A stretch of 64,000 bases of DNA from Eudorina sp. 2006-703-Eu-15 (GCA_003117195.1 BDSI01000025.1:1010898-1074897), one strand, 5' to 3'; positions 23,150 to 36,000 are shown, numbered from the stretch's first letter. Program-made: numbers and translations. The notes: generated from the letters alone by a model not told the origin.

Positions 23150-24488
23150 GGCCCGTGCGAGAGCCTCGTGTGCTCCGCTTTCCGTGTGTTGTTCGGTTCT
23201 GTCGGAAGCGTGTCCGCAAATGCTGAGCTCAGCGCCCGTTCTTTCTGTTGCTTGCGCACTCGCGCCGACATTGCTTTACACAAACCATGTATGTGGATAG
23301 TATTGCAAGGATGACCTGGCAGTTACCTTTGCAAAAGACTAGAGATGAGGTGAGGCGGGCCGCTGTCCGCACGAGGTACGCGACGGCTGATTGGGTCAAC
23401 GACGATTGGTTTTGGACTGGTCAGGGCTGTGACATTACATAAAGAAGGTAAGGTGCGTGGACCGGCAGCAATATAATAAGCTGAGAGCGTGCGAGCTGTA
23501 GGTGTGAATAGGGATTGTGTGTAGGGCTCCTTGGTTTGGGTAAATTGATTGCGTGAAGCAGTAATGAGCCAACGGTAATCTCACTCGTTATCTCACTCCT
23601 TGAACGGCCGGGACGCGCAACGACATGCTCGTACGCGTCCTCGCATGGACGTAGGCGGTCGGGACAGCGTTATCTCAATGATTCCACTTCGTTTTCGATG
23701 AATATTGAACGTGTATGCAATCATCACTTCACAGTGCTTGGTGCTTGCCTGGTTGTATCGCAGGCTCAACGTTACTTGAACTTTTCAGGCCGATTCTGTG
23801 CGGCGGCAGATTGCGCTGGGTAGATCAAGGACCTGCGCAGGCTCCATGATTGACAGCAAGTATTTGAAAACACCCGAACGTCTGAAAACAGAAGAGTCTG
23901 CTTGAACAGCATACACAGATCAATTTCGCCGAAATCTTGCACGGGCGCATTCAATCTGACATATTTATTCAATCTGACATGTTTTGATAGCGTAAACACA
24001 TTCTATGTGTATGGCAACCTGAATGCGCGACCCTCACTCCTGTTTGGGTCACACCATCGACCGGGTCCGTCACACACAGCGTCGTTGCATCGCTCGTTCA
24101 GGGGGCTAAGTGCGCAAATACTTCTGCAGCAAGCCCGCCAGTATTCTGGCGCACACGAGAGCGCACACCCTCGTTCCGGAGTCGTCCTCACTGACTCCGC
24201 TGTGCGACGTTCCTGACCCCGGGGCTCATATGCACTTACCAGCCCGGCAAGGTTACACTATGCCTCAAATAGGGCAGCCTCCGACCAACTTCCACATTCT
24301 AGACCGGATAACTTGCGGCGAACGGAACCGTACGCCGCCGTACGCATGCAACCACGGTCTGTTTCACTCCGGGTTACACGGTGGTTTCTCAGCAGCAGCA
24401 GCAGCAGCCAAGCTCCTCCCTGGACATCCGCACGTGAGGCTGCAGGCAACGTCTGCTGCTGGCGGACCTCTGTATACGGCAACTCCCC

Positions 24489-24580
24489 GATCTTCCCGTA
24501 TCGGCTGGCCGCCTTCGTTGATCTCCCCGTATCGGTCGGCCACCTTCGTCGATCTCCCCTATCGGTCGGCCGCCAAGCGA
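24489..24580 (+). repeat. 31-bp minisatellite, 3 imperfect copies
   Basis: The motif GATCTYCCCGTATCGGYYGG followed by CCRCCTTCGTY starts at 24489, 24520 and 24551. The third copy is one base shorter and degenerates at its end. Confidence 0.8.
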
Positions 24581-24982
24581 GGGCCAGGCGAGGCCAAGCG
24601 CGATGCATGCCACGACAAGAAACGCCCCGTGTATCACCGGAACCGATAGGACCGGGGTTCCTAGGTGTCACGTGACCCCAACCCCTGCCTACTCATTTGA
24701 AGACATGCACCGGGAGCTGCGCCTGGTTGCGGCTGTCGTCCGCGCCGCCGACATCCGATGGCGTTCCCCGCTGCTCAGGTCGCTGCAAATGATCCACCCC
24801 CGAAGAGAATCCGCTGTCCGCTGAAGTCTCCTCCGTGCCTTGCGCGCTTTCGGTGTTGAGGTGAAAACTTCCGAGTGTGTTTGTGGGGTTTTGAGGTTTG
24901 TGGTTGGTTGCCGCCCTCTACCCGCCAACCCCCCAATCACGCCACCCCCCCTCGTGAGCCCTGGTGCACCCTTCCGGCACTG

Positions 24983-25102
24983 CCATGACCCTCCATGACC
25001 CTCCATGACCCTCCATGACCCTCCATGACCCTCCATGACCCTCCATGACCCTCCATGACCCTCCATGAACCTCCATGAACCTCCATGAACCTCCATGAAC
25101 CT
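24983..25102 (+). repeat. 10-bp minisatellite, 12 copies
   Basis: CCATGACCCT is repeated eight times (24983-25062) and then CCATGAACCT four times (25063-25102). The switch is clean, so the two variants each spread as a block. Confidence 0.97.
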
Positions 25103-26093
25103 CCATGACGTGATCCATAAGGAAAATCACCATGTCCCCCCCCCCCAAGGGGGTAACGGCAGGGCGGGGCAGGGGGTCGCATCCTCGATGCGGAGCTGAG
25201 GCTGGCTGCTGGCACGGAGTACGGCACGGAGTACGGCACGCGGCTGCGTGTCGAGCTCACAGCGGTGGAGCGCGAGCTCGCTGAGAAAGATAGGAGGGCG
25301 CCAAGGTGCGCATCGCGCTGGACGTCATCTCCAAGCTGGGTGTACGGCCCCACCATCTCCCAGCCCCAGCCCCAGCCCCAGCCAGCTTGTTCCTTGGGCC
25401 TAAGTCATCCCCGGCTTTCCCCATCTGTCCACGACACGGCCCTCACGGCGGCCACATCGGTAGACACCGCTCTCTCTCGTTTGCAGTCGTTCTCAGTTGA
25501 TGCCGTTTCCAGCCGTTGTCAGTTGATGCCGTGGACGATGCGACGTCCCCATCTGCGGCCCATGCAGGTGCCCTCGTGCACCCCTCCGTGTGCACGCGCC
25601 AGTGCTCGCCACCCGCGGCGCGGATTAGTACGACCGAGGGCGATGACCCGTTTGGGGATGAGGATGTGGGGGGTGATGAGGAGGGCAGGGCGGACGACAC
25701 ACCCCATTGCCGACTGCGCCCGCGGACCGCACCGAGCCTGCATCTAGCTGTCAGCGGCGCCCCCGCGTTGCCAGTGTCGTGCCCCGCAGCCGCCAAGCCG
25801 CAAGCGGGGCGGCGCTCTACGGCATATGCGCACCCGGAGCCCTCCCTGGCATTCGTAAGTTCATGCAGTGGGGTTGGTGCGGATTCCTGTGACTTGCGCA
25901 TTCATCGGTCCCTATTACGGTTCCAGCGGGGCGGGGGGAGTACCACCAGTCGTCACACTATGCGCCTAGCCATGTCGAGCTGGCGTCGGGACGGCCGGTC
26001 GACCCGACCTACCGGCGCCGGGGAGATAACTGAGGGGGTAGGGTACGACATACCGTACGAATGTATCGTACCAGGGAGTTCATCAGCGGGCCC

Positions 26094-26150
26094 TTGATGG
26101 CGAGGAAGCTACGGCTGTCCTCGATGACCCGCGGGGTCTGCTGTAACATC
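26094..26150 (+). repeat. Dispersed element family C, copy 1
   Basis: Contains GAGGAAGCTACGGCTGTCC, then TCGATGACCCGCGGGGTC and TGCTGTAACATC. It matches 50089-50124 and 54612-54658 on the same strand and 42240-42308 inverted. Confidence 0.7.
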
Positions 26151-27125
26151 ATAAATATCAAACATCGATCCACGCGTATCCACGCGTATCCGGCGGAAGC
26201 GGCTTGAGACCCCCGCTGGGCGGCCGCTATGCGGTCGATGCGGCAGGGCCGCCGCGCCGCGCCACGAACCCAGCCAATCATCGGGTACGGCATACCTGGG
26301 CGGATGCATCGGGAAACATATCACGGGATGCATCGGATGCATCGCGAAATATATGCATCTGGGTTTGAGATCGACCGGATCGCAACCAGTGGATAGCAGT
26401 TCCCGCGGGGTCATGTGTGACATGGTCCGTGCAGTGGACCCGAAATGGACCTCTCGTTAGTTGTTAGATGGCGATCATCGGAAATGCCCGTGTTTGTCGG
26501 ATGTGCGATGCCGTGGTCGCACGACCGGTTGGGGGGTGCGGGGCGTGGCGCGTGGGTTGGACCGGGGGTTGGGGGCCGTGGGGCGGACCGAAAGTAACGC
26601 GGGTCTCGTCCGCAGGACCCGGGACGTGCACGGGAGTTTCTTGCTCCTGAGGCGCGAACCCGCACGTATGCAGGCCGCTCACGTATGCACATTTGTAATT
26701 CGGTTTCACCCAATATATGATTGTAACGTAGAGCGCCCAGACGGGATGGAGAAAAGGGTTCTACGGGCGGACTGGACGCCTGACAAGGCCCGTTCGCTGG
26801 ACATGGCCTTTAGGCGAGAATATTTCGCAATCATTCATCTGTAGGTTGCAGCGGTCTCTGCAACTTCGTATGCCCAGCTCCACTCGCCCAAAGGCCAAAG
26901 CAACGGCTTCATACCTTTGGATCAAGGAAGCCGATTAGTTAACCTTATCATGAGGCACAAATCAGCCCATTAATCCTCGATTCTTATTGCACACCAAACT
27001 GTTATGCGGGCCGATACGTACTAGCGTCGTCGTCGTACGTGTCGGCCGCATTAGATAGGCCCTGATTCCTGACTTCGAAGCGTGACAACCACTGTAAACG
27101 ACTGGCGGATCATTATTTGTTATGA

Positions 27126-29849
27126 ATGGCATCTCCCGATAGGGACCGTGAAGAGGGACGGCGCGACCGCGACCGTCGGGACCAGGAGGTGCGTCGCACT
27201 TTCGTTGAAAATCGCTGGACGTTTGCGGAGGCTATTTCGGTGGTTGCATCAAACTTTGGAGGACATGACGTGCTTCGCTTCCTGGGCAGTACAAGTTTCA
27301 ATATTTTCGGGATTGTACTGCGTTGCCCTGGGCTTTTTTCCGCGGCACACAGGATGCCCGACCGGCGCGCAGTCGGTCAAACTCTCCGAGGCGTTCACCA
27401 AGGCGTTCGCCGCGGCGCAGTCGGAGCCGGTCACCGGCAAGGCGAGATGCCCGCTCTCCGCCTCGGCGTTCCCGCAGCAGGGACCGGGACACCCGCCGTC
27501 GGAGTCCCAGCAGAAGCCACAGTCGGGATCGGGATGCTCGTCGACGCAGTCGGTCGCGCAGCAGGTTAGGCGCCCTTTTTGTTCGCGGCATGCATGCGCG
27601 CGCGCAAACCCCTGTCCGGCGGCCTTGGGATCCATGCCGGAGCTTGAATTCAAATTCAAATGCACCTTGAACGTTCGGCTCACAGGGACCGGCGCCGCTC
27701 CAGGTCGAGGTCGCGGGATCGGCGCGGCAGGTGGGCGGGCTGTTGGGCTAGGGTCGTGCAGCTTGCCGCCGCGGATGTGCGCTGCACTTGCCGCTGTAGA
27801 CCGCGCCCCCCCCCCCGGCCAGTGCCGAGGGCCTGGAATGAGAGCGAAAGCGAAAGGACCTGGGGGGGTACGCGCCCCAGCACCCTCGATACCTGCACGG
27901 GGGAATCACCGGTTAGCAACGGCAATATGCGCCGGCCATAGAGCTGCCCTGAGCAGGCGGCGCGTCTCGTTTGAGAGAACAACAGCCGTTCTCGAACACA
28001 GCCCCGCAACGGTCAACGCCCCCGTTCCCTGCACGGCCCCCGTTCTCGAACACAGCTCCGCAACGGTCAAAGCCGTTGACCCGGTCCACTGTGGTGCCGT
28101 CGAGCGCCGCTGTTTTTTCACGACGCCCAAACCCTCCGCATTGGGTATGCTCATCGGGTGCCCTGCCCCCATCAGTATGCGCCCCGCCCTCCGTCCCTAC
28201 TCCGGCCGGGGCCTGTTTGCGCTGTGGCCCCCACGGGCTGCGCAGCGCTCGCAACGCGGCGGCAACGCCTTGCCCCCCGGTGACCTGCCCCTCTTAAGAA
28301 ACACACACTCCGTACATTTCGCCCCATAACCTCCCTCCACACACTCCGTACATTTCGCCCCATAACCTCCCTCCACACACTCCGTACATTTCGCCCCATA
28401 ACCTCCCTCCACACACTCCGTACATTTCTGGGGGCCACCTCCACCTCCACCTTCACCTCCACCCCCATCTCCACCTGCCCCTGCCCCTGCCCGGGTTGGG
28501 CTGCTCTGGGCTCTCCTCCTCCGGTCTGTCTGTCTGGGGGCGCAGGTCGCGCTCCCCGGACGTGAAGTACGGCCTGCCGCCGGCCGGACGGACCCCACCC
28601 CGCGTGGGCACCCAGCTCTTCGTGGCGGGCATCAACTTCATCGTCCGAGAACAGGTAGGACGGACGGAAGGGCCCACGCCGTACTGCCGTACAGCAGACG
28701 GCACTGCAATCTTTGTTTTTTTTCACACACGCCTCATCGGAGAGGGTCACGTGGGGTACACCAGGGGGCGCAGGGGGGGCGGGAGGCCGCCGAGGCAGCC
28801 TGGTCCCACGGAGGCCGCCGGGACCCCTCCCCCGCGAGCACCGACTGGCCCCAAATCAATTGGGCTTCCTGGGGATCGAACAGCCCACCTGCCGGGGGGA
28901 CGGGGACGAAATCAGCTGCGTTCCGGATGGGGGGGATCGTCCAGTTGACAGACCTGGTCGCGACCGAATCTCGCAGGCCCATCACCGGAGTCACCGTCAC
29001 CGCCCGCCTCGCACCCCATGCCCCGGTCCTCCCGATTATGTAATGCCCGCTCCCCCTCCCTCCCCCTCCTCCTCCTCCCTCCTCCTCCCTCCCCCTCCTC
29101 CGTCCTCCCGGCTGATCCCCCCCCGGCGGCCGAAGGACCTGGAGCGCAAGTTCTCCCGCTACGGGCGTGTACGGGAGGCCCGTGTGGTACGACACCCCAT
29201 GTCGGGGGAGTCACGTGGGTTCGCCTTCGTGGTCATGTCGACGGAGGCGGAGGCGGAGGATGTGAGTGTGTGTGGGTGTGTGTGTATGCGTGTGGGTAGA
29301 AGATAACTGTGTGTGTGGTATGGTGTTTATGAGGAGGGCTGAGAGGCAAGATAGGAAGGGAAGAGGATGTGAGTGGATGGGTTGAGGGGGTTGGGGGTCC
29401 GCCCTGCCGTACAGCGCACCAGCGGCCGGACAGACGTACGGGGACAGATGGCTGCTTGGTGGTGGTGGCGGTGGTGGTGGTAGTGGTGGCGGTGGTGGTT
29501 AGCCGGGGGGGTTGGGCGCTGGGGCCATGGGAGGGTATAGGAAGGGGGTTGACACAATCAAACTGTGCTGCTGCCATCCATCCATCCATCCATCCATCCA
29601 CCCATCCACCCGGACCTCCTCCCCTAGGTGTCTGCACCGCACGCCAATCCTTGGGGGGCCAACCAGGTCTCAAAAGACTGACCGACTCGCCCCGCCCCGC
29701 CCCCGCCCCGCCCCGCCCCCTCCCTCCCCCCCCCCCCTCCCCCCCTCTCTCCCCCCTCTCTCTCCCCCGTCCAGGCGGTCCGGGATATGAACGGACGCGA
29801 CTGGAACGGCCGCCGCCTCCTGGTGGAGATTGCCAGGAACCCCCGCTGA
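27126..29849 (+). CDS. RS-domain / RRM splicing factor (Tra2- or SR-like)
   Basis: This is a putative nuclear pre-mRNA splicing regulator that would bind RNA through its RRM and other SR proteins through its RS domain. The six exons are 27126-27188, 27353-27564, 27686-27730, 28546-28654, 29136-29261 and 29775-29849, giving 209 aa with consistent phases. Residues 1-110 are rich in Arg-Ser, Arg-Asp and Arg-Arg-Ser (for example SPRRSPRRSPRRSRSRS). Residues about 129-209 are a compact RRM with RNP2 LFVAGI (131-136) and RNP1 RGFAFVVM (170-177), ending IARNPR. An N-terminal RS tract before a single C-terminal RRM is the layout of Tra2-like proteins, though the C-terminal second RS region of animal Tra2 is missing. 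Intron 3 (27731-28545) carries a 36-bp repeat. One intron ends in the less usual GCCGAAG acceptor before DLERKF. Intron retention is a plausible regulatory route, but this is inference. Confidence 0.87.
28303..28438 (+). repeat. 36-bp minisatellite, nearly 4 copies
   Basis: The motif ACACACTCCGTACATTTCGC followed by CCCATAACCTCCCTCC starts at 28303, 28339, 28375 and 28411. The fourth copy stops after TACATTTC. It lies wholly within intron 3 of the RS/RRM gene. Confidence 0.95.
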
Positions 29850-29957
29850 GGGGACCCCGCGACTGTACAGGCAGGAACCCCTTCAGAGGACCCAGAGCAC
29901 CTACCCGTACGGTGAAGCGGGGACCACCGGGCTGTGGAGAGCTGCGTGGGAGAGGTG

Positions 29958-29992
<35 letters not shown>

Positions 29993-30230
29993 AGTGTCCG
30001 CTCGACGGCCGCGCCAGGACCCTACTCAGCAGCGCACTGGGAGGTGACTGAGCGGCACAGGCCGCTGAACCGATGACGTGGCGCAGCGCAGCGCAGTACA
30101 GCAGAACGGAATGGAGGCGGGAGGGCCGGCGGCGGCGCAGTGCTGTGCAGTGCAGCGGGGCGGGGCGGGGCTGAGCAGCGGAGGGAAACCCCGAAGGGGA
30201 GGCAGAGGTTTACCGGTTTCTCTTTCAACC

Positions 30231-33002
30231 ATGCCCCCGGGGGGACCCCCTGGGGGGACGTGGCCGAGTATGGGAGGTACCAGTGCCAGTCGCACTCGTA
30301 CAGCGCGGCGCACCGGGGGATCCGGGCGGCGGCAGCAGGAATCGCAGGACCAGCGGCAGCTATCCGCTACCAGCTGGCGGCAGCAGGAGCTGCCGCCACC
30401 GGGCGGCCTTGCGGCCCCGCCCCACCCCGCCGCCACGTCCACGTCCGGCCCCGACCCGTTCCGCCCCTTCGTGCAACGCTCGCCCCGGCGCTTCACCAGG
30501 TGCGAGGTGGAGCGGCCACCACTAACGGGCGGGGGAGGAGAAAGAGGCAAGGGGGAGGGGGAAGAGGGAAGGGGGAGGGAGGCGTGGCCACGCCTTGCAG
30601 TTGTGGCAGCAGTGAACAGGCTCGTAACAGGCTCGTTTGGTAGGCGCTCGAGACAATGGACGGCGGCAGTGCTGTGAGGAGGTGGGTGTGGCAGCTCCGG
30701 GGGGGGGGGGCAGGGTTTGGGAGGTTTGGGACGAGCTGTCGAGGGGTTGTCCAGGGAAGGGTTTGGGGCATTCCCCGGAGGGAGATCCGTATGGGGTGGG
30801 CGATGGGGTGGGGGGTTCAACAGCAACGAAGTGGTTGAGCAGCTTGGTTGCGGCACTGGAGATCACTGTGGGGGGTGGTGGGGGTGGTGGGGGTAAGGAT
30901 TGTGTGGGAAGTGGGCGGCTTGGCGCAAGGACCACAAGGCGCTCAAGCGTTTTGATTTTGCCGCGTGTGGGGGCCGCTCCCTCCTTCCCTAGCAGTTGTT
31001 GGTTGGCGTCCTGAGTTACTCTGCGCCGCTGGTATGTGTATGTGCCCGTGTCTTGTGTCTGTGTCTTGCGTCGTGTCCGTGCCCGGTGTCGTGTCTCGTT
31101 CTCCCCTCGCCTCACCTCGCCTCGGACACATCAGCGCGGCCGCGTTGATGCCCTGTGGGGAACACTGGAAGGGTCCCCCCCAGCACTGAAACCAGCAGTT
31201 GGGGTGCGTGGAGGATTAGCATGTTGCAGCTGTCGGAGGATGAGCGTGCGGCGGCGGCGGCGGCGGCGCCTGATGGCCGCAATTCTCAACACCCAATGGG
31301 CCCACACCGCAGGGCCCATTGGGGTCTGTACTGTCTGTCTTGTTCTGTCTTGCCGTGCACTGCCATGGCGAGGGTGTGTCACTTTTTGGCCGTGTCGAGT
31401 GCCGTACCAAGCCCCGTCCATGTCATTTTTGGCCGTGTCGAGTGCCGTACCAAGCCTCGTCCATGTCATTTGTGGATGTCGAGTGCCGTACCAAGCCTCG
31501 TCCGTGTCACGTGCGACGGCGTGGTCGTGTACAGCACGCTGTGCGTTTCACGTCGGATCCAGTCGAATCGAACTGCTGTACTGTACTGGACTTGATGCTG
31601 AGAGCGGAAGCTCTCTCTCTCCCTCTCTCTCCCTCTCTCGAGGGGGTGTGTGTGCTCTCGCTGGAGACCTACCAGCGGTGGTCTGGTCATGGTGGGGTGG
31701 GGAGGTCATGGCCAGGCGCCCGGGGGGGGCCGCTCGGTGGGACGCGACCCCCTCTTGCCACGCGTGGGCGCCGGCACAACACCTGTGACTGCCCGTGGCG
31801 CCGTGGGCGGGGGCGATGTGTATGTGGGAATGGGGTTTGGTTTCGGAGCAACCGCGCACGGTTGGTTGCACGGTGGGGCGGACTCGCGGCCGGCACATGG
31901 GCCTCGCGGCGGTGGAGGGGTTGGGGTACTGAGAGCCATAGCAGTCAGGCAGCTGCTGCGCCACGCCCCCTGTCGTTGTCTGCAGTTGAGGACGCATTTG
32001 AGTTCCGCCCCGGAACGACCCCCGCGTCCGTGCCTGTACGACGGTGCCGTACGTACGAGCTGGCGGCAGTTCCCGGACCCTTCCATCGCGTACACCACTG
32101 TACCGTACGTGTGCCGTATCCAACCACGAGTCCCATTCATGTCCCGTACCAATACCGAGTACCACACGTGTCCCGTACCAATACCGAGTACCGTACGTGT
32201 GCCGTACCAATACCGAGTACCGTACCTTTCGAGCATCTTCCTTGTGGAGGGTGGACCCTCCCTCGACCCCCCCGACCCGCGGAACACCGATGCCACATCC
32301 CTCCCCGGGGTGCGTCCCTGTCGTACTGTACGGCGGAGAGACCGGAGCGACCAGTCAGTGAGACCCCGAATGTGGAAACGCCGATACGACGAGCCGTTTC
32401 GGACATGGCGGGTGTGCTGCTGCTGCTGCTGCTGCTGGGTGTCCGCGCGAGGCCAGCCCGTGGTGCCGTGCGCCGGTGGATTGCCGTATTTGGGCAGGGG
32501 GCCGAGTTTCTGAAGGCGGGCCGGTGGTTCCTTTCTCTCTCTCTAGGGGGGGGGCCGCCAGTCATCCCCCCTAGGGGCAGCCCTCACACGCCTCCCGGTC
32601 CGGCCCCCACTGAGGAGGTCGCCGCCTTCGCAGCGCGGGGCCATGAACATCGAGAGCGCTGGGTCACAAGGCGGGCGGGTCACAGCAACGTGGGCTGCTA
32701 CTGCCAGGCTCGGCGCGGCGCGTTCCCGGTGGATGCCACTCCGGGGCTGGAGGTGCTGTCTGTCTGTCTGTCTGTTTAGTGTGGATAAGCGTGTGGTGTG
32801 GGGCCGGGAAGGCTGTCGAGGGACGAAGGGTCGATGCGGCCGGTGGGTGGCGGAGTGGGGTTTAGGGTGTTAGGGTTTAGGGTACCGTAGCCGCCAACGG
32901 CTGACTGCCTCCTCGTCACCACTCACCTCGGACAGCCTGCCTGCCTCGTCGCAGCTCTTCCCAGCCTCAGACAAGTCTGCGACGGGGCGTCTCGGCGGGT
33001 AA
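30231..33002 (+). CDS. Candidate multi-exon gene, incomplete model
   Basis: I cannot complete this model or name a product. Four segments look coding and are flanked by splice motifs. The first runs 30231-30499 from ATG (MPPGGPPGG... to FRPFVQRSPRRFT), ends AG|GTGCGA in phase 2 and has strongly GC-biased third positions. A second near 31199-31285 after ACCAGCAG reads WGAWRISMLQLSEDERA in the matching phase. A third, about 31986-32035 after TTGTCTGCAG, reads EDAFEFRPGTTPASVPV. The fourth, about 32552-32750, includes EEVAAFAARGHEHRERW and ends at a possible GAG|GTGCTG donor. A terminal segment at 32954-33002 after GTCGCAG reads LFPASDKSATGRLGG and stop. Some of these may be chance, and donors for the middle segments are weak. 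It sits 380 bp downstream of the RS/RRM stop codon on the same strand. Confidence 0.35.
31388..31512 (+). repeat. Minisatellite of about 43 bp, 3 imperfect copies
   Basis: Copies carry GTCGAGTGCCGTACCAAGCC followed by a CGTCCATGTCATTT-like segment. They begin near 31388 and 31431, with a degenerate third near 31468. Confidence 0.85.
32142..32225 (+). repeat. 29-bp minisatellite, 3 copies
   Basis: TCCCGTACCAATACCGAGTA followed by CCACACGTG starts at 32142, 32171 and 32200. Adjacent sequence keeps GTACGT/CCGTAC words. Confidence 0.9.
32857..32883 (+). repeat. Short telomere-like tract
   Basis: GGGGTTTAGGG TGTTAGGG TTTAGGG contains two TTTAGGG units and one TTAGGG unit. TTTAGGG is the plant-type telomere repeat and is reported in some Chlamydomonadales, alongside TTTTAGGG and TTAGGG in others. 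Confidence 0.6.
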
Positions 33003-36000
33003 GGCTAGCGTCCGGCGAGCTGCCAATGGCACTGAGGCAGGGGCGGGGGGTTGGGCAGTCCGGAACGCGACACGTTTGGGGGGGAGGGCAGGGGAGGTGC
33101 GGACGGACGGACGGATGGGATGCGCCCCGACCCAGTGTGTTCAGAAATGCAACCCGCCCGCCCGCCCGCCCGAACCCAGGCGCAGTGTGACACTCCACCT
33201 CCCCGTGTAACGCCACCCCCAGTTTCCCCATCCCGGCTCCCGTCTGCGTCGCAGCCCCCCGAATGCCACGTGTCAATGGTACGGCACCATAACGGGCCGC
33301 GTGTATAAGTAATATACACGGTCAGTTTGTGCAGAGCTGCATGCCCCTGGACTGGATCTTGGGAGCCTTTCGCTTGGGGGTCCGTGGGTCGGTGGACAGT
33401 TCGTTAAAAGGTATGTTTGTACAACCACCACCAACTGTCAAACAGCCGTCACGCGGCGCCGCGATTGACCCTTGCGGCAGACCGCGGGAAAACAAGCCGC
33501 CCCACATCCCCCAAGCGCACAGCAACTGCAGTAGTGGTTGCACCTGTGACCGCCTCCCGTAGGACATGATTGAATGAACGTCACAGCGGACCTGGAGGTA
33601 GGCCAAGTAGTAGTCATGTACTTGTCATCTGATAACGCTGTTTGACTCTCCTATATGAATGAATGAACGTGACAGCGGACCCCAAAAGGGATCAACGGTG
33701 TATACCAGGGCAAGCCCCAGCACGCCAGCAGGCCCCACCGACAAGGCGGCAAGACACCTCCACACCTCAACGCCGCGAATAAAAATTGATGTAATACTAA
33801 GTGTGCATCTGCGAGGGGCACTGAACCATCGGTTCGCTCTCGAACGAGTCGCGGGGGAAGGCGCGCGCGGACGCAGATAACCGGGCGCAGATCAGATGTT
33901 GGTTTCGGAATGCCATGTAGACGGAGTCAGTGAGCAATGGCGAATGCGAGCAGGCAGCAATGCGCAGCAACTCAGACTGCGGCTGAGGCCTGCTGAGGCC
34001 CTCTCGATGCCAGCAAAGCGACAACCTTGCGGGCGCCTGGGTGCGGCGCCCGCGGCGTGCTACCGGTACACGCAGGCAGCGTGCAGACCTCGGCGACGGC
34101 GGAGTTGCAAATTTGCTTTGCGGACCGCATGCCTCAACCCATGTGCCCAGGTGCCCAGGTGTCCCCTCGCCCGCGTGTCGAAGAAACGGGGAGCGTGTAA
34201 GTGACGGTCTGAGGTCGGTCTGAGGCACATGCATGAACGTTACCCAGAAGGGCTACAAGTGCGGTTGCGAAAACCTGAAAGTCTTGCGCAGGGTGTGCAT
34301 CAAGGGGGGGAGTGGATGGGCATCAAGGGGGGGAGTGGATAATGATGGTGCGTGGACCTACAGGACGTGTCCATCCTACCCCATCCCCATTCCCTCATCT
34401 GATCGGCGGCTCTCCGCATTTCAATTTTGTGGCGCCCTGCACGAAACAAACGGATGTCCTGTCCTGCCCTGTCACGCCGATTGACTGCACCCGTCGTATG
34501 ACTGCTCAAATTCAGTTATTTGCGGTTATTGTGAGGTGTTGTGTGATTCTGTTTCCCGTTTCATAAGGTTTCGGGACTATCTCCGATGGTAGAGTATCGT
34601 ACGTGCGTGTTTGTCTTGTGATTCAGCTCGAAGCTTTGCCTTTGTGCTTTGTCTCGATTTACTCTTCGGCAATAGCCGATGAGCAACTAGTAGGCCCCTT
34701 TTGTTAGGTTATGGACCTGGCCTAGCGGACGGAGAGCAGTCATACGGCCTGACACCTTGCGTGAGCTGAGCGCAGTTTGCGGTTTCGCCAGCAGGTTATG
34801 CATCAGACCGTTCGTTTAGCAATTTCCCTCCGCAGTATTGAGGATGGCTTAACGCAAGCTGTTAGTTGGTCTGGTCGAGTGCATTTGTCCCGTCTGTTGC
34901 TGCTGGACCTTGACTGGTGGGTAGAGATGGGTAGGTATCCCGTCGAAACCCTACTGTACAGCTTGACATTTTCATGAGGAATCGTAGCTTACTGTCAGGC
35001 TTTATAATTTTTGGTCCTAGAGCCAGTGAATTACCGCAACAAAAAGCAGCTGCTGTCAAGGCCAGTCAAGGCTGGAGCGAGCCTATGCGTTCGCTTCCAA
35101 AAAAGCATGACGATATCAGCCCTTGAACAATTTTGTATAATAATTGGATTATTATAATCATGCGCCCAAGCCGTGGCTGGAACAGACTGTTGGTCCTTGA
35201 GAGGGCGGCCACACGCTCTCGTGCACGCGTTGTTCAGCGTGGACAGCATTGAAAAGTTTATAAAATTACAAATTTCATGAATTTTTAAGAGCGATGTCCG
35301 CAGACTGTAATGCCAGGCTGGGGTGTTTGGTCTCTTTACTCATGCAACACGATTTGGGTCGATCCCCAACGATGGGGAGCTTCAATCTCAACTTCATATA
35401 ACATGTTGCAGATATTGCCAGCTCTGGCTCTCGGCGCTGCATTCGCTCTTCGCAAGCACGCATATTCGGGGCATATTCTACGGACCCTGACTCGCAGGAC
35501 CGTCAAGGGATTGGCACAACCTCTAGCAAACTATGCAACAAATTAATCGTACCAGTATGGATAGTGAAACGATATTCTTCGGATTTGACGATTTTCACCA
35601 TGCCTTCTGCGGTGGATTGTTGTCGTTAGGAAGTCGTTGGGGAACAACCGAACGGGGCTGTCTGACCTGCATGGCGCAGGAAGCAGGACGTACCTTACTC
35701 TTGCCGGCAATTACCACTTACTTGTTTATTTCTGAAGGGACGTGATTGGAGCGGTTCGATGCCCAGGCCAGTGAACCTACAACGCGTATTAGCGCTCCAC
35801 GCACGCTAAATTTGCGCCGACCTCCTTAGTGCACGTGTCTACTTCGCGCATCCCTCACTCTTTCAGCTCCAAACAAAGCTCAAATTGCGTGATATAGCCC
35901 CGCCATCGCTCGCAAAATAGGTTGCGTGTGTGTGGCCCTGCATGCACCGTCGTGCACCCTCGGCTTGTGTGGCGGCCCCAGTCCCGCTCTACAGCTGCTG

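Larger units (their letters stand above)
23150..27125. other. Intergenic region upstream of the AP2 and RS/RRM genes
   Basis: This region between divergent genes (AP2 on minus, RS/RRM on plus) presumably contains both promoters. No open frame looks conserved. It holds minisatellites at 24489-24580 and 24983-25102, tandem GAGTACGGCACG motifs near 25216-25245, and a family C element at 26094-26150. Confidence 0.55.

Noticed and set aside
24983..25102. CRISPR-like regular repeat
   Set aside because: The repeats are head-to-tail with no unique spacers, as are all the other tandem arrays here, and the genome is eukaryotic.
32404..32560. Signal-peptide-like MAGVLLLLLLLGVRA frame
   Set aside because: The Leu run is a CTG trinucleotide repeat, and the frame belongs to a long low-complexity stretch without conservation signals.
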